Shown: one piece after another, positions 33,318 through 46,900 of the stretch
Layout of the letters: every line of letters starts with the position of its first letter
How positions within the stretch are numbered: the first letter of the stretch is position 1
Assembly: GCA_963969345.1 (NCBI GenBank)
Contig: OZ017768.1
Coordinates: 4,550,718-4,614,717 of the forward strand
Direction of reading: 5' to 3'
From: Turbatrix aceti
Taxonomy: Eukaryota > Nematoda > Chromadorea > Rhabditida > Panagrolaimidae
DNA: 64,000 bases
Made by a program: the position numbers and the translations under genes
Notes under the pieces: generated by a model
The model's input: only the letters and a program-made list of their open reading frames with translations
Database searches by the model: none
What the model was told of the DNA's origin: nothing

Positions 33318-35289
33318 ATCATGGAGCATTGGTAGCACAACGCCAGAAACGATGAAATCTGTTGTTTTGATCTTTGGCTTCATGTTTATTTACGCTTTGG
33401 GGCTTCTTTTTGTCTGGCATTTATTAGGTACACAACTGTACACCTGAAAACAGAACCCATTGCACTGGGGCAACAATTTTCATTGCGGTATTATGAACTT
33501 GAAAATTGTTGCCCTGTGCCATAAATAGGCGCTTCTCGCGAAAACGAAGATATATCATTTTCATCAGAAGGGTCTATTTTGAAACATTATATCAGATAAC
33601 ACATTTTTAAAAGTATTATTATCATCATTGTTATTTTCAATGACTCTTTCAAAATTTTTTTGAATTATCAAAGGTGCAAAATCTCAAAAAAAAGAAACGA
33701 AGACTTACGATGCATTGGTATTATAGAAGTTCAAATCAAAGAACGTTATACATTTGGATTAGTAAAGCCTTTGTACCAAGAATAAAAATACACCCTAGGG
33801 CTGTAATCTTGGATTCAGAAAGGAAAATTAAGTGCAAACGTTAAACTTTGGGGTCAACTTGGAAGCTCTTTAGCACGCTTGTAAACATAAACAACGTTTT
33901 TTTAATGGACCAGAGAACATTGCTTTTTTCTTAGTGATTCGTTACTTTTCTTTACTGCTCAACATAGGGGCGCGCCCCCACATGATTAATTTGAAAGGAT
34001 AGTGGCATGCTCATTAAAGGTAAACATTGGGTCAAAGATCCTGGCTTACTAAGCGATTTTTTTCTAAACAATGTGCATGTACTCTGAAAACAACTTGCTA
34101 AACATTGAAAATACATAAATCTGCAAAAACATTCGAGAAGAATGTCAGCATAAAAATGTTGCAGAAAACATAAGCGAACTTTTTAAAATCATAGCAAATT
34201 ATAATAATACAGATACAGTTAGTGTCTGCGACCTTTAGGACACATAATTTGTACCATATGGCATTTATATAAAATCTCAGAACTTTATAATAATTAAATT
34301 GTTTAAACCTCATTTGAAACGCTGAAAATTGCATTTTGAACCTAATTTTTAGAAAAGCCAGTTTTTTCAAAAGCAGAAATAAAAGTTTAGCAAGTCGGAA
34401 ATGAAAAAAGCCAATGAATAAGTGCAATTATTTATTTTATAGAGATCAGATGACATGACATGTCTACGAGTTATAAATTTTCGAAATTGCAAAAAAATAA
34501 ACATTTATCAGGGTGCAAATGCCGCACGCGCATTTGACGCCTTTTGCGTCCTCCTTTGATGTTCGGTGCCTTATCGTACCAAGTTTTTTTATATCTGTTA
34601 TTTGTTGTGATTTTTGAGTCAATTGTCCATTTTTGCGAATGCGTCATCGATTCCAATTCTGGAGTAATGACGTTGTACTGACTGATAATCTGCGCTGTTC
34701 ACAGGTAAATCACATCATTTATATTCGTCACGGATTAGAAGTTCCAAGATTGCAACACGAATGCACAAAAAAGACACTGATGAACACTTTATGTTATCGT
34801 CTTAAGTCTGGCTGTAAAATTGCGGTAAGTCATTTACCAAAAGCAAACTTTGAAACTTTGACTCTACCGTCGTTCCCCCCCCATTCTACACCTGATGTAC
34901 TTTAAAGATAACTTATCACTCCAGGTTCGGCAGTGTACTTTGTACTGTATAGGCTTTTGCGTAGGTGCACAATTGAAAAACCAGGAGGCAAGTCGATTCG
35001 ATGAATGCTTAGACGTGGGATGTTATATTACCTATTATATGACGTTTTTTTTTGATCGTGCTCTGCAGTTGATAAAAGCCCATCGCATCGTTAACGAAGA
35101 TAAGCCACGGGTGGTACACCTGACCGTAGCCATTGCTTTCTTCCGGAGTCGCACTTATCGGACAGGGTACAATAGAGATTATCCTCTACGGTCTATATCG
35201 ATCGGGCAAACCCCAAATCGTTGTCTTATATTTAATCCAGCCGACGAGACGCTTACGTATCAGTGATCAGCGTCGCGGGCCTCGCTGAG
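33318..35289. other. Long AT-rich intergenic region
   Basis: About 2 kb. Open frames at 34098-34427, 34633-34905 and 34895-35266 have no recognisable content and no consistent splice structure. The last part should hold the promoter of the acyltransferase gene. Confidence 0.4.
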
Positions 35290-37623
35290 ATGTCTGGCTT
35301 GCTCGCGGTGATTCTGGGCTTTTTGGCCTGGAACGCCAATTTTGTTTTCTGCCAACGCATTCAGGATCTCGAAGCTGTACGTCAGGCATTGAACGTTTCT
35401 CAAAACACGAATGCTTATCAAAATTATTTCCATCCAGTTGCCAAGGCACTTACTCAGGTGAGCAGATTGGAAACTTTTGCTCACCTGCATTCTGTGAGTC
35501 ATGCTGTCGACTTTAATACGACTATTGCTGAATTGGCGGGTAATTTAACGATGGAGTGCCTGGAAGACGTCTTCGTCATTGGCGAAGGAGCTTACAAGCT
35601 TTACAAAAACGAAAGCACTGCCATGATGATGCCACTGCTTCAACGTGAGTTTGATATTATTCTCTCATTGGCACGACCAACGAGTATTTGACTTTTCAGT
35701 CATCGACTCCAACGCTGCACGAGGAGCTGGGATTCTTCGGGGCGGATTCAAGCTATATGGCTTCAAGCAGGAGTGTAATCTGATCTCGTTAAACGTTCCG
35801 GCGCGCGGTCGTCCTTTAACGACAATGTATTCACGCGCTTTTGTCAACAGTGATTTTTCGAACACCGTTCCTTGTGATTCTGCGTCTTCATTTGTCAACG
35901 TTGATTTCTGCTTGCCTGCAGCGTGTGACAAAGACGATATCAAGTACATCCTTGATACTGCTCTGAGTCTCGCGAACATTACCGTAAATCCAATATGTAG
36001 TGTCGAAACCATTCAAGACGTCACTGTGCAGTACAACTATGCTTCCTGGATTGTCGGTATCGTCATTGCTGCTGTCGGCATTATCGTTATTTTTGCCGGC
36101 GTGGTGGATTACTTCGCCATTGTCAAGGGCCAACATCAGTCTTTGCCAATCAAAGTTCTTCTAGCTTTTTCGTTGTATACGAACACAGTCCAGATTTTTT
36201 CCGCCGGCAAACCTCGACCAGGCCAGATCACTCCGCTTAACTGTATTCGCATCTGGTCCATGATCTGGGTCATTTTTGGTCACACACTTGTTCAGTTTTT
36301 CCAGACGTCTTACAACGTTGTGGATTTTTACTCTTTGATGAACTATTTTTTTATGGAAATTCTATTGAGCGCCTTTTTTGCCGTTGATAGCTTTTTATTT
36401 ATGGGTGGTCTTATGGTCTCTTACATGTGGTTCAAGGCTTTCTACAAGCACCCTAAAATGCTTACAAATGCTCGTGGATGGGTCATGTTTTACGTTCATC
36501 GGTATCTTAGATTGTCCCCACCGTATTACATGATGATACTGGCATATGCTTATCTTTTTGTACCCTACATGAGCGGGTCTGTATCATTTTTAGTACACGG
36601 ATACAAAGAAGACGCTTGCCGCAGGCATTTTTGGACTAACATTTTGTATATTAATAACATTGTCAGCAATGGTGATCAGGTAAGTATAGGGAACCTCAAT
36701 CTGTAAGAATAAGTTTGGTACAATTTTGGTCTTTTTTTTAGTGTATGGGCCACACATGGTACCTCGGAGTTGACATGCAACTTTACATTTTGACGCCAAT
36801 TGTGTTAATTCCGATGGCTCTCCACCGATTTGGTCTCATAGTGCCATTCATTCTATGGTGCATGTCTACAGCGGGAAACATTTTGATCATTTACGAAAAA
36901 GACTGGCCCCCATCCGTGCCCATTCGAGCAACGGCGGATTTTACTGAATATTTCCAACTTCTTTACGCTGCTGCATGGATGCGTGCTCCGATTTACATTC
37001 AAGGTCTCGTTGTGGGGTGGTTTCTGCAGAGCAACAAGCGTCTCCGTGTTCCGCCACTGATTAACGTAGCTCTTTGGTGCCTTGGTGGGGCTCTGATGCT
37101 TACTGTTATTTTTGGCCTGTTCCGGTACTACAGCGAAACCACCTGGATGATGCCCATATTTTGGCGAGCCATGTACAACGCCTTCAGTCGACCGGCCTGG
37201 GGTCTGGGGTTAACATGGATTGTCGTCAGCTGCTTTTACGGGTACGGAGGCCCAATCAACCGATTCATGTCTTGGAACATTTGGAATCCCTTAGGCAAGT
37301 TGTCGTACTGTATCTATCTTGTGCACTACTCTTTGATCACGTATTATTATTCACTGCTCGACAACGCTGTTTACTTTACCAATTTCTGGAGCACTGTTAG
37401 TTTTCTGCTCATTTGAACATGACAATTTGATGTCATCATTTTTTAGGTGTTTTATTATGTCATACCTTTGGTAGTCATCTCAACAGTCATTGGCTACATT
37501 TGGGCAGTTCTGTTCGAAGTTCCAATGGGAAAACTTGAAACTATTCTTCTTTGGGGTGAAAGAAGACCTACAATTAAAAAAACACTCCCAGAACCAGCAC
37601 CGAGTGGTGAAAAGAACGCCTAA
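35290..37623 (+). CDS. NRF-6-like multipass acyltransferase (acyltransferase family 3)
   Basis: Four exons (35290-35644, 35700-36679, 36742-37395, 37447-37623) give 721 residues. A signal peptide (LLAVILGFLAWNANFVFC) precedes a luminal NRF domain (about 30-220) with paired cysteines (QECNLISLN, DFCLPAACDKDD). The membrane part has about ten helices with family marks: LNCIRIWSMIWVIFGHTL (the catalytic-type His), FFAVDSFLFMGGLMVSY, VHRYLRLSPPYYMMI, HTWYLGVDMQLYILTP and LGKLSYCIYLVHYSLI. Family members in C. elegans (NRF-6, NDG-4) affect lipid and drug uptake in gut and hypodermis; the chemical reaction is not settled. The preceding exon frame could extend upstream, but ATG 35290 starts the signal peptide. 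Confidence 0.92.
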
Positions 37624-38223
37624 ATTGCCTAACATTGAAAAAAATGAAAAAAATTATGATACTGAACTTCAGAGTAATAAAATACTGATAAGGTTTTTTA
37701 TGACTAACTAATATATTTTGGTCACGTTGGGGGTAGATATTTTGGTCACGTTGCTGAGCATTCATTCATACGGGAGTTTTTTCCTGCACTTCAACGTTAT
37801 CAACCCCGTTTTATAAAAAGTGTTGCAAAAACTTCAGGTGTTTACAAACCCATGAAAATGCATACAAATGCTGTAAACATGATAAAAAAAACTGAAAAAA
37901 AATGACGTTGCGGTAAAACTTTTTATTCCAGGCTTTGCAACCAAAAGTTGCCTTTCAAATAGCAATTATTACCTAACTAGCATGTTTCACAAGCAGGTAT
38001 CAAGCCCTGCCGACGTCAAAACATAGATTTAGTCTACGTTAGTTTGTTTTCGACTTTTGCACCTGATTGCTAGTTGCGGGAACGTTAAAGCCGACTTCGA
38101 CGTGGGTTTTTCAGACAAAGTCGTTATTATCCTGTAAATACAGCTTACACTCGTTAAAAGGAAGTCACACACTCTGCGTGCCATGCGCGGTCATGTCTGG
38201 CATCTACGCACTGTTGTCTTGCC
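37624..38223. other. Spacer between acyltransferase and neprilysin genes
   Basis: 600 bp without a supported gene. A direct repeat of TATTTTGGTCACGTTG occurs at about 37713 and 37737. Confidence 0.35.
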
Positions 38224-40554
38224 ATGGCACGTCTCATGCGGTTATCAGTGCTGCTCGCTCTTGTCACCGTAGTCACCGTCACGCACGGGTATTCCGTGAA
38301 TGACAGTGACGGTTTCAAGAATGCCGCCGATATGTTGGAAAGAAGTGTCAATCTTAGTTACAATCCTTGCAATAACTTCTACGACTTTGTCTGCAGCAAG
38401 TATCACGGTGGAAGTACTTTTGCCGAAAATGACACTTGGATATTCGAACGCGTTTCGGAGCAGTTGCCCAAGATCGGGAAGAATTCGTCTCTTACGGAGC
38501 AGGTTTTCATGCACGGTTACAAATCTTGTCTGCTCAATGTCATCCATCCGCAGCGCAACGCTTTTGACATCTTTTTCAACATTCTGAGAGAAGACGCGGG
38601 AGGCCTGCCGATGCTGACCAACAACAGCGCCGAAACGACGTGGAAAGACGTGTTCACGCTCATGGGAGACTGGGAATTCCGCTTCGGTCTCCATGCGTTT
38701 TTTACTCCTTCTATCGCTGTGGATGAAAACGGTACTCGGTCCTACAGTTTTTCGCAGGTCAGTTATCTGTATTCTACTATCGATTCTGCAACATGTGTTT
38801 TTTAGCCTATATCTGACAGTTCTTCGGGGCATCGTAGAGACGTATACGAGTACGATCAAGAAGGATTTGACTCTGACAATTCCAAAGCATGGGAGCAGAA
38901 ACTCGACGATGCAGTTCAATTTTTTCAGACTTGTAATTTCAAACTTGGAAATCCTGTTTCGAATGAAAGTATTCAAGATTCACTCATCGAGGTTATGATG
39001 CTAGAGAAAGAACTCGTCCTGCATTACATGTCAATGGTAACCCTGTACAACAATGCCAAAAGCTACGTCGAAGCAAAGTATGCCAATTTGACTGAAATGA
39101 AGTCTGTCTTTCCATACATTGATTGGGAGGCCTATTTTACCGGCCAGAATATGGAATTCTATTATCTGAACTCGACTGCGAACACAACCATAGACTTTTA
39201 TAGTTTGTTGCCTCTTTCGTACTTCAGCAACCTGAACTCTTTGATTGGCTCAAATCGGATCACTCCAGACGTTGCTAAAAATTATCTTGGATACCGGTTT
39301 TACACCGCTAACAAGCAGCTTCTAAACGATCAGGTAAGCGTTCTTATCAACTCGACAAGGGCTTCCAAATTCTGCATCGCCTTTATCAACAAAGTCATGC
39401 CGCACGCCGTAGGCTACATTTACGTTTCCAGTCGGCCCGATCATGATGTCATAAGGGCCGACGTGTTGAGAATATCACAAGACATCCTCAATGCTTTCGT
39501 CGGCATGGTTGTCAATCTCGACTGGGTGGATGACGAATCGCGAGCTGCCATCTTGCAAAAAAGTTGTTTTTAGACATCTGTCATTTGTTTACAATAGATC
39601 GTTGTTTTCAGAAGAAAAAGTTGATTTGAATGTCGGCTGGCCGTCGTGGTTTGATTTTGAGAGCACGGAACTACTTGACAAAAATCATATTTATTACCAC
39701 GAAATACTCGATATCGAAATCGAAGACATTTTCAACATTTATCTAGCAATGACTGCTGCGGCACAAAAGACCTATACTTTTGGATTGGTAGACAGCGGCG
39801 GTCTAAATGTCTACGACGTTGCAATGATCAACGCGTTTTATGATTTTAATCAGAATGAGTTGATAATACCTTTGGGCAAGTTGGGAAAACGAATTGGCTT
39901 ATAAGTACGCTTGATGTTGGTTTAGGCATAGTCACCTGGCCGTCGTACGATTTGAACTTCCCGCAGGCGATAAATTACGGTGGCATCGGGTCTATCATTG
40001 GTCACGAACTGGTACACGGCTTTGACAATCTCGGCATCATGTACGACGAAGCCGGCAACCAGCGCTGCTCGTGGAACCGTTGTAGCATACTCTCTGAAAA
40101 TAGCTCAGATGCTTTTGACTCGATGGCGCAGTGCGTCGTGCAGCAGTACAGCCAGAAATGCTGCCCGCTAGCCAGCGATCCACGTGCATGCGCCGACGGC
40201 AAAAAAACCCAAGGTGAAAACATTGCCGACATCGGTGGCGTCAAGGCTGCGTACAAAGCCTACCGCAAGCACGTCGCCTTCGAACGAAGTGGCATCGAGG
40301 AGGATCGGATGCCGGGTTTCGAGCAATTGACGCCCAACCAGGTCTTCTGGATCGGATTTGCACACAAATGGTGCAGCAACATGCCTGACGATTACGCCAA
40401 GCTATTGATGTCTTTCGATCCTCATTCGCCTGCCACGTGCCGGGTCAATCAGGTGCTCCAGAACATTCCGGAATTTGTACAGGATTTCAAGTGCCAGCAG
40501 GACTCGTTCATGTATCCAAAGGAGGAAGATCGCTGCGATGTTTGGACTAATTGA
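38224..40554 (+). CDS. Neprilysin-like M13 zinc metallopeptidase, probably secreted
   Basis: Four exons (38224-38757, 38806-39562, 39612-39875, 39926-40554) give 727 residues, a full M13 length. A hydrophobic start (LMRLSVLLALVTVVTVTHG) looks like a cleavable signal peptide, with little cytosolic sequence before it, so secretion is likelier than the usual type II anchor. It begins the ectodomain with YNPCNNFYDFVCSKY. Catalytic features: INAFYDFNQNEL (substrate-binding NAxY-like), IGHELVHGFD (HExxH) and GENIADIGG (third zinc ligand). It ends near CDVW, as the family does. It cleaves peptides outside the cell. The third intron (39876-39925) uses a GC donor, GCAAGT, required to join IIPLG to IVTWPSYDLNF. 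Confidence 0.93.
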
Positions 40555-40694
40555 TGTGTTGAGCTGTTTTTTGAAAAAAAAAATGGATTAAGCAGAAATG
40601 TATTTTAGACGTAATAAAAATTGTTGTAGTGTCCGCGATATAATAAACAATTCAGGAACGTAGTAAATATGGTAGCCGTACCACATAGAAATAT

Positions 40695-40959
40695 TCAAGA
40701 GGTAGTAACCCATCTAGAAAAACGATAAGAGCCTGCAAGACAAACGCCCGGGGCCGGCACAGGCCAAAGCAGTTTGAATCCGAGCAGGATAATTACGAGC
40801 ACGAGGATTTTGTAGTACTTGCAGCTGTCTAAGCGGTTGGCGGTTGCTCAGGGGTGCTATCAACACAGAAATGCTTACATACCTGGCCTGCCTGCGTCGA
40901 CCATTTTTCATTGACCGCCGCTGCACGCGCTGCACCCTTCAGTCGCGTGCTGACATAGC
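40695..40959 (-). CDS. Possible 3' exons of a small membrane protein
   Basis: Two phase-compatible exons (40879-40959, 40695-40828) flank a 50-nt intron. They read STRLKGAARAAAVNEKWS, then a helix SCKYYKILVLVIILLGFKLL and a short tail. A basic/amphipathic stretch followed by a C-terminal membrane anchor resembles a tail-anchored or SNARE-like end. I could not find upstream exons, and the donor chosen is the second of two nearby GTs. Tentative. Confidence 0.25.
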
Positions 40960-41349
40960 CTAAAGGGCATAAATATATAAATATTTTGTGCCCTTAACGT
41001 TCGTGCCACCACCACTTCCTTTTGTTACAAGTTTTTTTTAAATATTTTTTATCCGCGAATGAATGAAATTAGCCGTTCTTCGCTTTTTTCTTCATCCAGA
41101 GATCATTTGTAACCTATTTATGTATTTACGTTACCCTTCAAGGGAGGGCAACTGGCTTCAACACGTAGCTTAGCTTTTAAACTTACCACGTCAGACAGGG
41201 ATCCCTTTTGTTTGTAGGCAGACAATCCGCGTCAACAAGAACGTGACCGAGCATGAGTGCATAAAAGCAAAGCGCCGCGCCGAAAACAAGCACAATTTTG
41301 CCGAGTGTTTTGTCGCAGCAAGTTTACCTCTATCATTTGTCAACAAGTC

Positions 41350-41474
41350 ATGCCAGAGAAGTCGGACAAAGCTCCGGTCATTCCCAGCCCCTGGCGAAAG
41401 GCCAGGGACCACGTAAAACCGCCGACTAACGAACCGGTATCAATGGAATGCTTCACGGTTTCGCATCCTCCGAG
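41350..41474 (+). other. Candidate 5' coding exon of the SLC4 gene
   Basis: ATG-led open stretch of 41 codons (MPEKSDKAPVIPSPWRKARD...) ending CCGAG before GTGGGT, phase 2. It would splice in phase to an acceptor TTCTAG at 43909, entering RVKKMPLRTSS of the transporter. The link spans 2.4 kb and is inferred only from phase and composition. Confidence 0.3.
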
Positions 41475-43909
41475 GTGGGTCTAGACTTTTTTTGAAAACT
41501 GTTCATTGTCATAGTTCGTAAAAAATGACTCTTCGCACATTGATCCCTGTACTTAAGCGTCCCGACCTCTTTAAAAGGACATATTCATCTGTTCTGTCTT
41601 GGCGCAGATTGACCCTAAACCCTGTTCGTCAGGCCAGGCTCCGTTGCAGCCAGTCGACTTTGGGGTCATTCATGTGGAACATTAGTGCTTAGGGGTTCAC
41701 GTGAACTCCGGAATCAATACCATGGTTCCATGGACAATGCCGCGTTGTATGTATGATACCAAGAATCCCACGACCGACCTGCAGCTTGAGTGGTGTCTTA
41801 TCTGGCTACTCATTACGGTGGTCACCTCAGAAGACCCTGACGTGAGCCTGAGGCAACTTTGTGCCAAGACATTCTGCGCTTGATGCATTAATGGCATTAC
41901 ACACGTAGACGCTCTATCTTGGCTGCATCGTTTACTCTGACTGAGCTTTCTGGGCTAAAAAACACATTTCATTGCCAGGCACGCACCTGAAGGGTGCCAG
42001 ACGCGTGCTGGATGCCAGTGCAGAGGATCTGGAGTGCTTCGTTAGAGTCAGCGTTCTTTTATTCTGCCTTCTTTCTTTCTTTTTTCTTCCTCAATCCTTG
42101 TTTTTTTTTTCATTCAAAACAACGTTTGATGCACAAAACACCGAAATGCCTTTGTTTGTCGTCTTTTTTTTTGTCATTTGCAACAAAGAGCAGAATGAAT
42201 GAATTCTTGAATATGGGGTTTTCGTCCGTTCGGAAAACCACCCCATTGTTTATATTTTGCCAAAAAATGCACACCATGTTGTTCTGAAAAAAGTTGCATG
42301 AGATCATTTTTGAGACGTTTTTGGCACCTAACTTTGCCGTAGGCGAAATGGAGAGGCGAGGTGGGCAGGAAAAAGGATAATCATTTGCACGTCGATAAAT
42401 TAACACTCCCGTTTTGGTGCGCAGGGGGATTAATAAGCAATTTATGCTATTTTACGCCGCTCCTAAATAAGTCTAGATATTTCATAATTTTAAAATTAAA
42501 AAAAAGTATCTTTTCTAGGTTTTTTTTTCTAATTTTAAATTTTTTTTAAAAGATTTTTCATTAACTGCACCAAAGATTTTTCATTAATAAACATTTTTTC
42601 TTACTTTGGCACTACTTTGTATGGATATGGATTTTTGTTTAACGCGACAAAAAATTCATTATAATAATTATTTATTTCCCGATTTATGTATTTACGTGTA
42701 CGGGGATGCACTCGGCTAATCAAATATTTGCTGATTAACTGGGGTGCCATTAATGGCTACATGCGCCGTCAAAAGTATATTTTATGTGCCTAGTAAAAAG
42801 TCGCCAAAAGGAGTTGTCCCTGCTGGTACATCGACGCAAGTTAGTTAATGACCCAATTTATCAGTGATTATTCCGCGCAGGCGATAGGTGCACCTTTTAC
42901 ATAATCAATGAGCCCAGGCATACTATATAATCTAACGACAGTCGGAAATTGGAAATCGGAAATCAAATCAAATTTGCCGGCTTCCGGTGTCTTACGTCGG
43001 CTGTATCCGTGTGCGTTTCCCATGCGTGCTCAGTCGGCTGTGGGAGGTTGGAGTTCCGACATCAATCAAGTCACCTGGCTGCTCGTCAACTCCCGATCGC
43101 GCATCACTATCAGTCGTCGTTTTGCTTTGCTCGTTTGTCAGGCGGAGTCGACAAAAATAGTAAATTGGGTGCAGGTTTTTAAATTGCAATCATCAAATGA
43201 TGAGCCAGCCGGGTATTGATGCGTCGTGGCAACCTGAACCTTTTGACCAGGCGCGGTTCTGTTTATCACTGACGGCACAACAAAAAGGTCGTTTGGTTCG
43301 GTGACTAAAATAAATGATATTTTGACGTCGTCGAAGGTCGATCGTGATTGGATTGCGTTCCTTATTATTGGGCATTGCAACGGTTGGCTGATATTTTTTG
43401 GACGGAAAATGGTTGAACTCAATAAAAAAAATAGAAGATCAACGGGCGTTGCGGGCCGTTTTTTACATGCCTGGTGAATGGACGATTTCAGACATAAATA
43501 ATTATGATTGAATGAAAATCAGGTAGCACATGTCTTCAAACATGTGAATCGCGCATTGTGTTTTTTTTACACGCACGAACCAAGCTGGAGGGGTCGTATT
43601 GTTTATGTTTCGGCTGTCCCGGCTGTTTTCGATTCCATTTGTTGTTCAGTTTGTGTTTCTAGTCAAACTAAGCCAGTTCAAGACATCCTTACGGGTGTTT
43701 TTCGATCTAGACACCCACCCCGTTAACGAGTGAGATATCGTCCGATTGTGTCGGATCGTGGGTTTCTGTCTTTTCTTCACGCGCGCATTCTTTTTTTTTA
43801 GTTAATCTTTGGTGCGTCGCGTGCTCGAGTTTCTTGGAGTCCTTCAGGTGTCCCCAGCTTCCCTATCCTATTATTTACAACAGTTGCGTGAATGGCACAA
43901 AAATTCTAG
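41475..43909. other. Long intergenic or intron region before SLC4
   Basis: Mostly AT-rich, no supported gene. It may be the first intron of the SLC4 gene if the candidate exon at 41350 is real. A TTTTTTTTTAG at about 43800 could be a 5' leader acceptor. Confidence 0.35.
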
Positions 43910-43919
43910 GGTCAAGAAA

Positions 43920-46900
43920 ATGCCGCTGCGAACGAGCAGTGTGTCGGGTCCTGAGTTCAAGGGTTCAACCTCCAGCATTCAGGCGAGGCGGAAAATCAGC
44001 TTCACGGAGCACGTTCCCGCCCGACACCCCAGCAATGCCGTTGCTTTAGGTAAGCTCATTCAACTGAGTCGATTTTGCTCTTAACTTAAAAAAAAACCCT
44101 TTCAGACATCCTCGCAGACAGTTTGTACAAATCCCAAAGCGTCACTTTGGGAAACCATGCGGATAGTGAGTTTTCAAAAATTTTGCCATAACTTTTACCG
44201 ACTTTCTTTTTTTCTTCAGCTCCGATAGACAACGTTCGTCAGGTGATGGAGAGCAGCCAGCCAAATCCGGCGCCTCTCTACTGCGAGCTGCTGTACATGG
44301 GCGCGGATACCGTAGACTCCGAAGACAACCCCGTGGTTCAGTGGGCCGAGTTGTCGCGATGGATCAAGTACGAACAAAAAGTCGAAGGCGACGGCACGCG
44401 CTTCAGCAAGCCTCACATCACCCTCCTCAACGTCCAGGCCCTCATTCAGCTCAAAAACTGCCTGCGTAGGGGCGTCGTTGTACTCGATTCTAACGCCGAG
44501 TCTTTTGTCGAAGTAGTCGATGAGGTCATTCTTAATTGCATTCATGGTGGATTTCTCAATCCTGATCAGGAAAATCTTGTCAAAGACGCGTTATTTGCTT
44601 CCAAGTTGCATCTTGTGCAGGGAAAGATGCGTAAGACCAATGACATCACCACAGGTATGCAGAATCTTGTTTCTTCTTTTTTTTGCTTCAACGGACGTGT
44701 GCGTTCAGACGAAGCCTTCGCGGCCTCACGCAAGCCGGGAGCAACAAGCCCAACGACAGAGAGCTTGTCTTCAAGCTCGCAGGAGGACGTAGACCCCAAG
44801 TACAACGAAATCGACGAACGCCTTCTGCACAAGCTGGACAAGAACACGCAGGCGGCGGTCATCTTCGTCGCCAACATCGAGGCGTTGACCAACTCGCTGA
44901 CAGCTTTCATCAGACTCAAAGAGCCAAAGGTATGCAAAAAAAGTGACCTTCGACTTTCTTTCACAAAAAAAAACAGGTTTTTTATCCATTTTGGTTCGCA
45001 ATCAAAAATTGAGACGCAGGTGCCATGTGAATTTTGGTAGTGGCGTGACGACGGAGCAAATCAGTGATCTGCACTGTGAGAGGTTCAAAGTTGAAAAGTT
45101 GACAAGATCGAGCTCTCAATTAGTCGATTGACCACGCAACTAATTGTTGATACGTTTTACACCTCATTGGTTCTGACAATTCAGGGCTACGTTTCGTACG
45201 ATGATAACGCGACGAAAACAACGCTCAACGCTCTTGATTTTACTTGAAACCAGAGGTTTCTTGTCGTTGGGCATCGCATTTGGTTGAAGATGAAAAAAAC
45301 AAGAAAAAAATTTTGTAAACACGTTGAAGAAATCCTATTATAACTGTCAGGTACCAAAAAAAACCAAAAAAAACAACCTAATGTTCAAAAACGTGACTGA
45401 TTTTTGCTAAAAAAAATTTTACAAGGGAAAACTTTTTGTTCCAGAAATTTTTTAATGTCAAAAAAATTTTTTTCTGGATTAACGAAATTATTTTTCAATT
45501 TTTCAGCTTTTCTACCCCGAAATCCCGGACTACCCCTTGCCGGTGAAATTCGTCTTTGTCGCTCTCAACCCTCGGGACAACTACCAGGATGAGACAGTCG
45601 GCATCGGCCGAACAATGGGTGCCCTCTTCGCGGACGAAGTCTTCAAAAAGGTCGCCTTCTTCAGCTCCGAACCCGGAACCATCGGTGACGCTATCGAGGA
45701 GTTTCTCACGCAGATAGTCGCCATTCCACCCGGCAAGTGCTCGACCAAGACCCGCTGGGAGCCTCACGAAGACAACGAGGTCGAAGCCCGTAAGATGGGC
45801 ATGCTCTACGCCGACTACGACGATCCCTTTGACGATGAGAACTGCGAGGAGACCGATGATCTGCCTAATCTCGCGCCTGCCAGAATTATTCGTACTGGAC
45901 GGCTTTTTGGGGGTCTTATTGAGGATGTCAAGTGAGTTTACGCTAAAAAATTGGCATTTAAAATCAAGGCATAAAACCCGGCCTAAATTTTCAGGCCTCG
46001 GCCATTTTTTGAAAAAATTTGACCAATTCGGAAAAAAATTTGTTGCAAACAACATAATGTTCTGTAAAAATACATATTGATAAATTTTTTGAAAAAATAT
46101 TGATACATTAATAAAATTTAGTAAAAAGTACAAAAATTGACGAATGAAACACAAAATCGTCCTAAAATTATACTTTTTTTTGAAAAAAATCTATTTTGGA
46201 ATTTTTTTCGGCTTTTTCCGGCCGGCCTAAAATCTTCAGGCCGTTCGGCCGGATATTATGCCTTCTTTGAAATAGCGCTACAACGTGTTTTCTGTTTTTT
46301 AGGCGCAAAGCACCCTACTACGGATCAGAATTCACGGATTTCTTTACCGGCCGCATCAGCCAAAGTTTGGCCGTGGCTATTTTCCTCTTCTTTGCCAATA
46401 TCACATCGATTATCACGTTCGGCGGAGTCATGGAGAAGGCACTACACCACCAGATGGCTGCTATTGAAAACATCGTCTGTGGCGGGTTGTGCGGGGTCAT
46501 CTTTGCCATGTTCTCGGGCCAGCCGTTAAATATCCTATCCGCCACGGGTCCTACGCTCATTTTCGAAAAAATTCTCTTCGACTTCTGCACGTAGGTGTTC
46601 TACGCATTTTACTGTGCTAAAAACTTTTGTTTAGGGACAAACAATGGGAATTTCTGCCATTCCGATTCTGGGTTGGCTTGTGGACAGCTTTCTACCTCCT
46701 GGTGCTGGTGGCGACCGATGCTTCGGCCCTGGTCGGGTTGATCACGCGTTTCACCGAAGAAGCCTTCGCTACACTCGTCTCAATTGTGTTTATCATCCAG
46801 GCGTTCCAGAAGCTGTACGAGATCGGCTACGAAGCGCCAATCACAATTCACCCTGAAGAAGTTCTGCATTCTTCCTGCCAATGCGTGCTAGAAATCGCAG

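Noticed and set aside
34633..35266. Open frames of 90 and 123 codons upstream of the acyltransferase
   Set aside because: No recognisable content and no phase-compatible link to the downstream signal-peptide exon.
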